NCBI GenBank assembly: GCA_047967505.1
Contig: CM106541.1
DNA: 64,000 bases
Origin: Dipteris shenzhenensis
Lineage: Eukaryota; Polypodiophyta; Polypodiopsida; Gleicheniales
Reading direction: 5' to 3' (one strand)
Position numbers and translations under genes: made by a program. Under the pieces are notes generated by a model. The model searched no databases. It was given only the letters and a program-made list of their open reading frames with translations, and was not told the origin of the DNA. Of this stretch, positions 46,567-55,269 are shown in pieces. Position 1 is the stretch's first letter. Every line of letters begins with the position of its first letter.

Positions 46567-48288
46567 CAGTGTTCCCCAAAAACTTGCAAAGCCTTACAAT
46601 GAAACTGCAAAGTTTTAGGTTTTGCCTGACTTTTTTCTATTTGCAGGTTTATGGAAATTGTTCTTGTAAGTGTTTCATAGGTATTACAGTTGGAAGATTA
46701 AAAATGCAAATTTTATGGCTTTTCATTCATAAAACATGCATGTTTTTTAGTCGACTAGAATATAAAATGGAGGTTTTTAAAATGTGCATGTTTTCATATA
46801 TAAAAACATTAAATTTATATAGCTTTAGATATATGGATTTTAGTTGGATGAATTATGGTTTGTGGAGGAGGATCAAGATAACCTCATCTCCCTTCTAACC
46901 TATAAGGCATTGCCACGTTTGGCTTAGTCTCCTCTAACAACAAGATTTGCCCTCTTTCATTAGTGTACTCCTTCGTTGGCTTTTCCCTCCTTCACATACA
47001 TCCACAATATGCCTCAATTCAGCACCTCCTCTGCTTCCCTGCTCAACCCCCCCTGCCGACCCCTTTCTCTCTCTTGTGTTTTGGAGCTCCTACAACCCCC
47101 CCTTCACAGTACCCGCATTGCCTTTGCCCCTGCTTCTGCCTCGCTCCTCGCACTTTGTTTCCTAGCTCTTTTCCTTGTTTCCTATCGCTCTTTAAACTCT
47201 CCGCTTTCATCCAGCATTATTGGGCGCCCATATATTCCCCTCTCCTCGCTCGAGCTCACCTTCCTTGGTGCCCCCCTTCGGAACCCACCCTCAGATCTGG
47301 GTCGCAACATGTGATGAAGGATCCTCAGGTATGCTCCTCTCCTTCCCCGTGTCTGTGCTTCACTTTCCCCTGTGGTTTGACTCTGGACTCTAGCGTGTTA
47401 GGATCAGGTGCTTGCAATAGGTCAAGTAAGAGGTGCATCATCTCCAATACATGTTCTGCTGTATCTCCCCACCCTTTCTCCAAGCCCAGTTCTTGCAGTC
47501 TAAGAGTATGCAGACGATTTGGATTAGAGCATTATTTTCATGGCAGATATTGCAACCAAATATTAGGTGCATTGAACCGAGATGCCAACAACATACCTGT
47601 GGTCGAATTCTTCAAATGGAGCGTTGCTTGGAAGCTTAAGCAACTGCTCTTCTGCTTTCAATAGGGCCGCGCGAAGCTTTTGTAGAGTCGGGATTCTTTC
47701 ATTGACCATGAGTGTCTGTCCACAGAAACAAAGTAATTAGCTCAGTATTGAAAAAACATGAATTTGCAACTATCGTAGCTACAAGCGAGTGACAGTTACG
47801 TGTCCCTGATACTTGTGCATTCGTAAAAAGTCGAATAAAGGCTGCATGCTCTCAGGGTACTCATCGTGGAAGAGCCTCGAGGACAGGTGACGATTAAGGA
47901 ACTGTACTCCATTCCCAATGGAAGATGGCATTGTCAGCTTAGGGAAGGAAGCATTGAACGGTTCGAAATCTAGCTCAAGAACGAATGCATCTTTGGACTT
48001 GCATGAGCAGTAATTCAATTGCTCATCAGATTAAATGTCCGTTCAGATCAGTAGTTGAAAAATATAAGTTTATGATATGTTAAATTTTTGGAAATATGGT
48101 TGAAAGTTTTCTAAGGCCATGATGACATAGGATAAAATTCAAATGTGCTGAAGTGGTCAAATTTCCCTTTTCACAAGGCTGAATCATAATATCTCAGGTT
48201 TGTGATTGCTAGGTTGATTCAAAGACTTGTAAGTTTTGAGATATCAGGTTTTTCATAACGCAACCAAAAATATTTTTGGGGAACACTG
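46567..48288. mobile_element. Non-autonomous hAT-type DNA transposon carrying gene exons
   Basis: The element is 1722 bp. It starts CAGTGTTCCCCAAAAA (46567-46582) and ends with the exact reverse complement (48273-48288), a perfect 16-bp terminal inverted repeat. Both ends are flanked by the same 8 bp, GGTCGATC. A CAGTG start and 8-bp target duplications are the hallmark of the hAT superfamily. Subterminal AAAACTTGCAAAG on the left has a partner AAAACTTACAAG, inverted, on the right. No transposase is encoded. The cargo is part of a sucrose synthase gene on the minus strand (47997-47388), with introns kept, so capture happened at DNA level. The perfect TIRs and target duplication suggest a fairly recent insertion. 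Confidence 0.85.
47388..47997 (-). pseudogene. SUS: Sucrose synthase gene fragment, three exons
   Basis: Sucrose synthase cleaves sucrose with UDP to UDP-glucose and fructose in the cytosol. Three consecutive exons from the N-terminal region remain. Exon a (47997-47800) encodes [29 protein letters not shown] and [12 protein letters not shown]. Exon b (47715-47597) encodes TLMVNERIPTLQKLRAALLK and AEEQLLKLPSNAPFEEFD. Exon c (47499 to about 47388) encodes [20 protein letters not shown] and [16 protein letters not shown]. Phases match across both introns and splice sites are intact (AG/ACACTC, CACAG/GTATG, AG/ACTGC). Together they cover roughly residues 125-260 of a normal protein of about 800. 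The match ends abruptly after NTLE and no catalytic part exists. The fragment lies wholly inside the hAT element at 46567-48288, so it is a captured piece. Confidence 0.9.
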
Positions 48289-48296
48289 GGTCGATC
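48289..48296. repeat. Target-site duplication, right (GGTCGATC)
   Basis: Exact copy of 46559-46566, placed directly after the right TIR. Confidence 0.9.
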
Positions 48297-48559
48297 ATCC
48301 GCAATCGAAGCGAATGCCTGTCCCACATTTGTTTTGTTCTTCATAGGCGCAATTTAAGAAAGCATTTCGAGCTCTGCTTTGTCTTCTTTATTTTCTTCGT
48401 CGTCTTCTTCTTCTTCCTCTGTGATTTCGGAGGATTTCTGGTGAGTTCATCGATCCATTGGATATCGCCAACTGCAAGACAACGCACGTCAAAGGCAAGA
48501 TTACTTTTCATCTATTTCAGAACGACTTATAACCAAGATATTACATGGTACCAGAGAGA

Positions 48560-49070
48560 TTAGACCTCATGCTAACCTTGGCAAGAGCATCTGAGATTTT
48601 TATCAAACTCACCACCGAAACTGAGCTTCTATGTGTAAGTTCAAAACCGGAAGCAAGTCTTTGTCGCCAAAAATGGCTGCAGAATTGCTAAGAGCTCTCA
48701 TCTTAACTCTTTTGGAGACGGACTGGATTAAATATGCTGTCCTTTGCGGAAGTTCCTGAAAAGAAATGCATCAATATTTGTAAATGTAGCTTGTGATGAG
48801 TACTTCTCAACGACTATTCGAGTCTGATACACGACGAGCTCCTTATAGTCGACTTTTTCGGCCTATTAGGGAGGAATTTCATTTCGATAACGGAATAAGA
48901 CACGGATGTATCCGCTAATGTCAGCTAGTTCAGGCCTTTCGTTCAACACCATTTTGGCGACACGGGCCTGTGAGGCTAAGGTGGGAGGATATGTCGACTC
49001 CATTTTCACACAACAAAGTGACATCTTCCCTTGAATACTCCACCGAAACAAGATGAAGCATCTGCATCAC
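48560..49070 (-). other. Unassigned exon-like segments, minus strand
   Basis: Two stretches look coding. One reads PPTLASQARVAKMVLNERPE then LADISGYIRVLFRYRNEIPP (about 49010-48870). The other follows a good acceptor (TTTCTTTTCAG) and reads ELPQRTAYLIQSVSKRVKMR, then ALSNSAAIFGDKDLLPVLNL and HIEAQFRW (about 48755-48620), ending near a GTGAGT donor. Further on, AG/TTGGCGATATCC starts a Lys-rich frame (about 48475). I do not recognise the protein; it lies between the LON-domain gene and the hAT insertion and could be other gene debris. Confidence 0.35.
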
Positions 49071-49207
49071 AAATACGTGGAGAAAATTGAAATTCCTCAA
49101 ATTACAACGATGAGATCCTGTTACGAATGGAAAAGCACAATTACTGGAAAGCGCCAAAATGGCTAACGTCTGAGTCCCTGTGCAGTATCTTCAAGCTGCA
49201 AAAGACC

Positions 49208-50023
49208 TTACTGTTCAGCAGGAGCTCCCTCAAAAGTGCTTCCTACCCAGAAAGAGAACGGCGTAGGAAATACATTTTTCCTCGGGTCTTCTGGGGTCTC
49301 CTTCTCAGGCTTCCCATTCAACCGATTCGAAAGGCATATCACATCCTTCATGTACTTCTCCACTTCATTCGCTAAAGCTTCCAAATCTTCTTCCTCAATT
49401 GAGGGCCGATCCTCGAGCCACTGAACTTGAACGACTAAATACGGTTTAGTCCTCACTATGGCTTCTACTTTGAATCTTTCCTGACCCTTACAAATCAAGA
49501 AAAAGTGGCCGTCCACCAGCCTCTGGTGCTTTACAACCTCCCTAACACAGCCCACTTCTGCCAATCTCGTGGATTGCAGATCCGTGTAAATTACCCCAAA
49601 GCGCAGATCGGTTTGGAGAAGTGTGTGCATCATTATGCGGTAACGGAACTCGAAAATTTGAAGAGGCAGAATGGTACCAGGGAAAAGGACAAGAGGTAGA
49701 AGGAAAAGAGGGAGCTCAACAAAGCTGTTGGATTTCGCTTTATCTACTTGAGCACTCTCCGAAGACGAACAGCGTAAGGGTAGTACCGCTCTCCGGACCT
49801 CCTATCGTAGATATTCACTAAAACACGGGCCACGTTTGTGGCAAGCGACCCGTCACAGACTGGGAATACTTACGCTTGAGTTGTAAGAAGCCGTTAGGTG
49901 GAGTGGGAGGCAAAGAAGGCAATGCCGATCCAAGCGTGCAATGAAGCGAAGAAGACGAGTTGATTTGGAGAGAGAGAGAGAGCTGCATGTAATTGTGCAG
50001 TGGAGGTAGCTAGCTGCTTCCAT
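49208..50023 (-). CDS. LON N-terminal (substrate-binding) domain protein, plastid type
   Basis: This family has the N-terminal substrate-binding domain of Lon protease without ATPase or protease domains; plant members are predicted plastid proteins of about 280 residues. Exon 1 is 50023-49874 (50 codons, MEAASYLHCTITCSSLSLSK.., a Ser-rich, basic transit-peptide-like start). A 72-bp GT-AG intron (49873-49802) keeps phase 0, and exon 2 is 49801-49208, 247 residues in all. Exon 2 reads FVELPLFLLPLVLFPGTILP then LQIFEFRYRIM, LQTDLRFGVIYTD, VVKHQRLVDGHFFLICKGQE, and ends FPTPFSFWVGSTFEGAPAEQ. The stop TAA (49210-49208) stands where relatives continue QALLELEDTA; just after it the frame still reads LLQLEDTAQGLRR. 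So either a nonsense mutation removed the last helix, or GAACA/GTAAGG is a donor to an unseen exon. Confidence 0.8.
49874..50023 (-). other. Exon 1 of the LON-domain gene (transit peptide)
   Basis: Fifty codons, few acidic residues, many Ser, Thr, Leu and Arg, ending at GTAAGT. This supports plastid import; the exon would be missed without the splice model. Confidence 0.65.
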
Positions 50024-50359
50024 TGACGTCCTGCAAACTTTTAAGAAGGTCTTCCCTGGCGCTGGAGCAGTACTTGTTAAGAGAATAGTGGTGACAAATA
50101 TTGATATTGTCGGTGCTTCTAAGGCTGGATGTGATTCATTGCTTTGGTTTAAGAGAAGAGAGATCGAGCCAGTGTGTCCAGGAGTGTGAGGCGTTGAGTT
50201 GGCTTGCAAAGCAGGCCAATAATTTGGCAGAGTGTTGCAAGTCACTTGGCAATGTTCCGAGTGGGTTTGGTTGTAGCAACGCAGCTACACAAAGCAGTTT
50301 CTTTGCTGAGATGAAGCTTTTGGTTTGTCATTTCACGTAACATTGCTATTTCGTTGCAG

Positions 50360-50853
50360 ATCCAATCACTAAGTCTTTGGGAAACACTTTTAATCTCTTC
50401 TATGTCAACCTTTCGATGAACTCTTTCACAAATCCGATTCCCAAAACCTTCTCTAATCTCTCTAATTTGGTGTGGCTTTGGCTCTCTAGTCGTGGGTATT
50501 CTCCCCGCTTGGCTCTTGAGACTTTCCTTGACAGATCTCAAATTAGGATCCAGCTCGGTTCTGGATTCTATTCCAAGTATTCTTGCTAATCTCATATTGT
50601 CTCTCGACATGCTAGATCTGTCTAACAACAATTTGACTTGTTCCTTTTCAGCTTGGACCCTCGCAAACGAAAGCTTTCAGCTCGCTTCCTTAAATCTTTC
50701 TAACATTCGATTCTCTAGGCGTCTAACATGTTTGGAGGCTTTTGCTTGCCGAAATTAGCCACCTTGGATCTCTCTTTTAATCATTTCTCTCGCCCATTAG
50801 ATGCATTTCAAAATTGCATTTCAATTTCTACAATTGCGCTCGGGCATAATTAA
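50360..50853 (+). pseudogene. LRR receptor-like gene fragment
   Basis: Leucine-rich repeats appear on the plus strand after an acceptor-like TTCGTTGCAG. They read LGNTFNLFYVNLSMNSFTNP then IPKTFSNLSNLVWLWLS, SLDMLDLSNNNL, LASLNLS, and in a shifted frame LPKLATLDLSFNHFSRPLDA. The 24-residue LxxLxLSxNxFxxxIPxx pattern of plant receptor-like proteins or kinases is clear. At least three frameshifts break it; there is no signal peptide, transmembrane segment or kinase. It stands divergent to the LON-domain gene. Confidence 0.8.
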
Positions 50854-50931
50854 CTTCATGAAGTTTTGTGGAAATAATCAGCAGAGTGTGGTCAAACCTG
50901 AAACATTTTTGGCACTTGATACTTGTCTTTT

Positions 50932-51352
50932 TTGTAGTTTCCATAGTCTTTATACGCATGGTTTTAGCGTCAATTGGTCCTTGGGTTATATTTTTTAGTT
51001 GAATAGAATATAATATTATGTTTTTTTAATTAGTTTCGCATTTGAAAGAAAATTTTAGCCTTCATTGTTGGGCATGAAATGAGAAGATAGATACAAGTTT
51101 TATTTTTCTGGAAGAAATATAACTTGGTTTTTTCGGGAACTATCATTATTAGTCTTTAATTTGTCTCTTTCCTTTGAGCAGTTTTGCATTTTACTCATTT
51201 TCATGTTATTGTTTCTATGTAGTCTTTTATAGCAAACTTTCTTGTGATTAAGATTTCTTTTGACAAGTTTTTTCCGTGTTAGTTATCTTGAGTGACATGT
51301 TTCGTTTTATTTATTTATTATATCTACTCTCTTTTCAGAAATGTTTATTAGC
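50932..51352 (+). repeat. Direct repeat, left copy
   Basis: This AT-rich 0.42-kb sequence (TTGTAGTTTCCATAG ... AGAAATGTTTATTA) recurs in the same orientation at 53808-54310 with moderate divergence. The right copy has an internal insertion of about 85 bp. The pair flanks the bHLH exons. Confidence 0.85.
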
Positions 51353-51354
51353 AT

Positions 51355-51720
51355 TGCCCCGCTAGGGGCAAGCTATAGCACTGGGAATTAATTCCTATCT
51401 AAAGTAGCTGGCTGTTGCGACCATATTTTTCATCCTTTGGTAAAAGAAACTTTCTTTTTTTAGCGATTCTCTTCTCTTTGTCTATCTTCTTTTGAGTTGT
51501 CTCGTTTTTGAAGTTTCGTGCTTTTCAGATTGTTGCTCCTTTGTGTTTTCTGTCATTTGGCTGTGGATTATCTGAAGAAAAGTCGACCTGCTGCTCGTTT
51601 GTTCTCATTGTTGGCTGTGGATTTTTCTGAAGAAAAGTCGACCCGTTGGTCTCGTGTGTAAGGTGATTTTGAATTTGTTTATCGTTTACCTCGTTTGTTT
51701 GCTAAGCATCTCCTCGTTTG
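51355..51720. repeat. Dispersed hairpin repeat (copy 2)
   Basis: It starts immediately after the left direct repeat. TGCCCC-GCTA-GGGGCA (51355-51370) is identical to copy 1 and is followed by CTATAGCA. The later hairpins have lost pairing. Downstream similarity to copy 1 includes TTTTCAGATTGT, GGCTGTGGATT and GAAGAAAAGTCGAC, the last repeated twice. Confidence 0.6.
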
Positions 51721-51823
51721 CAATTGCTCTTCAAATCTGGACATACAGTTTTGGAATAGTGGAACTATGGTGGTTTTAAGCTTTTCATTCGGGTTTTAAG
51801 CTTTTAATTCGGGTTTATGATAC

Positions 51824-52505
51824 CGCCAGCAGTTGAATCTTTACTGGCCTCTACATTTGCGATGTCTGCTTGCATTTCTTTCACTTGCTTCTGGAGATCT
51901 CGCATGTAGCTAATGGCATCCCCTGCAATAGAAGCTTTGTCGATCTGCACAATTCAGGTTCCGCAACGGGGAGTTCATAACTTGAAAGTTAGAAGTCTGC
52001 TTGTTGCAACAGTAAATATGCAAATATTTTATAGATGAATTGAAAGATATAGCTGTAACTAATGAAGGTAGACTTCATCACAGCTTGAATTAAAGATTTG
52101 ACGAACAGAAGCAATAGCACAAGAGGAGGCGTAACACAGCAACAGTGAATGAAGAGAAATATATCTACTTTGTCTTATCGGTACCTTACTGATTTTGGGA
52201 ACAAGAGCTCTTAGAGAATACACGCTCTCGTTTAGGTTCTTTCTGTGCCTTCTCTCAGACACCAAGTTCTTAGACATTGGGCCCTTCGAATGACCTCGCT
52301 TCACACCGTCATCTACATCGTCCATTTTGTCATTGTTGTCTAAAGATTCTAGCTGCTTAAACAAGTCATTGCATGAACTTGCCCTAGGGGAACCCCGCTT
52401 GTGGTTAGGATTGGAAGCTGACACCCATTTGAATTCTGTACTAGAGTATGGTGTGTGTCTCGTAGCAGTCATTGGTCTGCAGGTTTTCCAGATTCTTGAC
52501 CCCAA
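51824..52505 (-). pseudogene. bHLH transcription factor, two exons, probably broken
   Basis: Exon 1 ends at 52185 with SKNLVSERRHRKNLNESVYS then LRALVPKISK, the basic region and helix 1 of a plant bHLH (normally NLVSERRRRKKLNE). Exon 2 (51944-51824) begins IDKASIAGDAISYMRDLQKQ then VKEMQADIANVE, helix 2 and the start of the coiled region. A 240-bp intron between them (GTACCG ... TGCAG) is phase 0 on both sides, and the exon break after PKISK is usual for this family. Upstream (52460-52230) is an acidic linker (FKQLESLDNNDKMDDVDDGV). Further up the frame shifts at least once, and no clear start or later exons were found. His for Arg and Asn for Lys in the basic region suggest relaxed constraint. 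Confidence 0.75.
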
Positions 52506-52511
52506 CTACAC

Positions 52512-53720
52512 TCAAGGCGATCTACTTCTGACTTCGTGGGTTGGAGACCACCACCCATCTTTGATGTTTCCCGTGTCTTGAGGCAGATAGTCACCATGCC
52601 CATGTTTGCTAGTAGAGAAATCATTGTTAATCTTCCATACGGGACAGTTGGAGTCAGATGGCAAATTCCATTGTTTTCGCAATCTCTTAGAGAACCCAGC
52701 GTGGAACTTCCCTTCGACACTGCCTATAAGAAACTCGAGTCCATGTTCAAAGCTTATCTGTGTGGTATTCAGATTCTCCAACCAGTCACGAAATGACTTT
52801 GTTCCCTAGAATGCTACAAAAAGAGTTTGGACTCCATCGTCGACGGCAAGCGCTAGCATTAAGCTATGGCTGGAGGTTCCGTCCACCCCTTCAGGGAGCA
52901 TTACATGACGAAGACCCAAAGGCACAACGTACCCTCTCAACTCAAGTTGGGATCTCTGGGAGTTATGATACGTACACACCAAGCATAGGACAGCTTGACG
53001 GATGTTTAGAATGGTAGGGGAAAAGTCCATGTTTGCAGCAGTAGGTTCCATTTCTAGTACTACTTCAATGTCCATAATCTCTCTAGAGCATGACGATCGA
53101 TCCCTCCCTCCTCTAGTTAGCCTCTAGCATGCCTCACGGTGGATCTCTATAACACGTCGAAACGTGAATCATCCAGCACATGCCTGTGCCAAATCCGAGT
53201 TGGGGGGAATTCACACAAGATAAGTAGCATCTCTTTAGGGGGGGTGGACTATGATCGATGCAAAAATGAGGACAATAAGGATGAAATTGTTGGCACAAAC
53301 GTACCGACTTCATAAGGGAGTTGTTCCATCTATTGGAACTCTTGCCTTTCTTTGAAGCATTACCGAGACCTATTGCAACATCTGCCTCGGCACATAAATG
53401 CAACTATGTGAATCTCTTCACTCCTAAATGATGCATTATTCATCAACGGTGACTTCAATGTTTTGATGCTCAAGTCCACAAGAGGCTTGTATGCAACGAC
53501 ATAGAGTTTTCGCAAATCAGACAAGAGCTCTTTTGATGAGGTAGCATTCCCTTCGTACTGGTGATGAGGTAGCATTCCCTTCGCATTAGATGAAAAAATC
53601 TTCAGCTCTTATGTACCGGTTGTTGGAGACGCAAGTCGATTGTGTATCCTATTTGGCTCTAACTTTGACAGTTGCAGAGTCAACGATGAGGGGGTCATCG
53701 ACCATGTTGTAGGTCTTAGT
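52512..53720 (-). other. Possible upstream exons of the bHLH locus, unassigned
   Basis: Minus frames such as 52781-52512 (QISFEHGLEFLIGSVEGKFH, GDYLPQDTGNIKDGWWSP) and 53075-52806 (MDFSPTILNIRQAVLCLVCT) look partly coding and lead toward the bHLH. They are in different frames and match nothing I know. A 28-bp duplication (TGATGAGGTAGCATTCCCTT at 53534 and 53562) lies in the same stretch. Confidence 0.3.
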
Positions 53721-53807
53721 GATGATCAAAGGAGTAAGAAAGGGGAACGGGGTTATGACTGTCCTGACATTAAATTACTCTGTCGCACACCACCATAGAT
53801 TTTCGTA

Positions 53808-54310
53808 GTTTTCACAGTATTTACACGCACGGTTTTGGCATGAATTGGTTCTTGGGGTGTATTTTTTATATTGAGTAGAATATAACATTATACTTTTGTG
53901 TCTTAGGTTTGCATTTAAAAAAGAATTTTATCTTTTATTGTTGGGCATGACATCAAAAGATAGACAGGAGTCTTTTTTTGGGAAACAAGTATCATTTGTT
54001 TTTTTGGGGAAGTATCATTAGTAGTCTTTAATTATAGTAATCTTTAATTTGTCTCTTCACTTTGAGTAGTTTTGCATTAGCCTTCATTTTGTTGAGCATG
54101 AAATTAGTAAATATGAATTCTTATGTGGAGAAGAACATTAAAGAAAAGTGTTTAATTTACTCATTTTCATGTTATTGTTTCTATGTACTCTTTTTAGCAA
54201 ACTTTCTTTTGATTAAGATTTTTATTGACAAATTTTTCCCTTGGTTATCTTGACTAACATGTTTCATTTTATTTTATCTATTATATCTACTCTCTTTTAA
54301 GAAATGTTTA
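53808..54310 (+). repeat. Direct repeat, right copy
   Basis: Partner of 50932-51352. It ends at the same AGAAATGTTTATT and contains the shared blocks TTGTTGGGCATGA, ACTCATTTTCATGTTATTG and ATATCTACTCTCTTTT. Confidence 0.85.
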
Positions 54311-54614
54311 TTGTATTATTCATTATGAGGAGGTTGAGTCTAGGTTTATTGCTAGACCTAGGTAATAATGAAGACAAGTGAAAGGGAATCGATGAGAGGG
54401 CTAGAATGATAAGGTTCTTTGTGAGATATGTGGAATTTATAGGGAAGCTATTTAGCAAGTGGTGGGTGCAGTGATGGATTCTAAAGAGAGTTTGAAAAAT
54501 AAATGAAGACAAGAAAAAGAGCTCACAATTGGGATCCTTAGCTAGGTGACAATTGAAGTAGAGTCTTGTATAGTGAGTTTTAATATTGTAAGCTTGATAC
54601 AGAATCTTTAAGAA

Positions 54615-55015
54615 AGGAGAGAGAGAGAGAAAGAGATAAAGAGCTGTACCTTCTTCAGTAAGTTACTTCATGTTCATTCCTTTGGAGAAGGCTTGTGTTA
54701 ACCACATATATAATGTATGCGTGCGCGCGTGTGTGTATGTATATGCATGTGTTTTTTTAAGTCTATTATGTTGATAACATATTCCTTGCTATAATAATGT
54801 TTGCTAGCGATAAATAATAAGTAGACATTTGATAGTAGCATTTACTAACAATAAAAGAACATAGTGCAATTATATAGCTATCAATCAAAACTAATTGATT
54901 GCTTACATTAACAAGATGAATTTATCTTGTTTTGTTTTGATTGATGTAAAAAAGCAGGGGGGGGGGGAAAAAGGCAAGAGAGAAAGAGAGAGAAAGAGAG
55001 AGAAAGAGAAATCTA
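54615..55015. repeat. Simple-sequence tracts
   Basis: A GA-rich tract (about 54620-54645), a GC/GT run (54719-54740), and a poly-G plus GAGAAA tract (54955-55010) occur in AT-rich DNA. Confidence 0.85.
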
Positions 55016-55269
55016 TCTTTATATTTACCATTTAAAGCTGGATGATGACTCGCTTGTGCTGGTTGGAATCATCTCGCTTTGAATTACGTACATATTTAAA
55101 TAGTATACAATCACAATCAGGTGATAACTCGCATTTGCTGGTTTGAATTGCCTCGTTATGATTTAGTACGCATGTATACATATACATGTACATAGGTACA
55201 CATAGAGCTGGTTGTTATTTGGATGATGGCTCGTTCCTATTGGTTGGTTCATCTCAATAATGACCTTCC

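Noticed and set aside
46963-47664. Plus-strand open frame of 233 codons
   Set aside because: It runs antisense through the sucrose synthase exons and a pyrimidine-rich stretch; it has no recognisable domain.
47388-47997. Functional sucrose synthase gene
   Set aside because: Only three N-terminal exons exist, the match ends abruptly and the catalytic part is absent; the whole lies inside transposon ends.
50242-50631. Minus-strand open frame of 129 codons
   Set aside because: Antisense to the LRR pseudogene; the LRR reading explains the sequence.
52327-52796. Plus-strand open frames opposite the bHLH locus
   Set aside because: The bHLH motifs and matching splice phases lie on the minus strand; these frames carry no domain.
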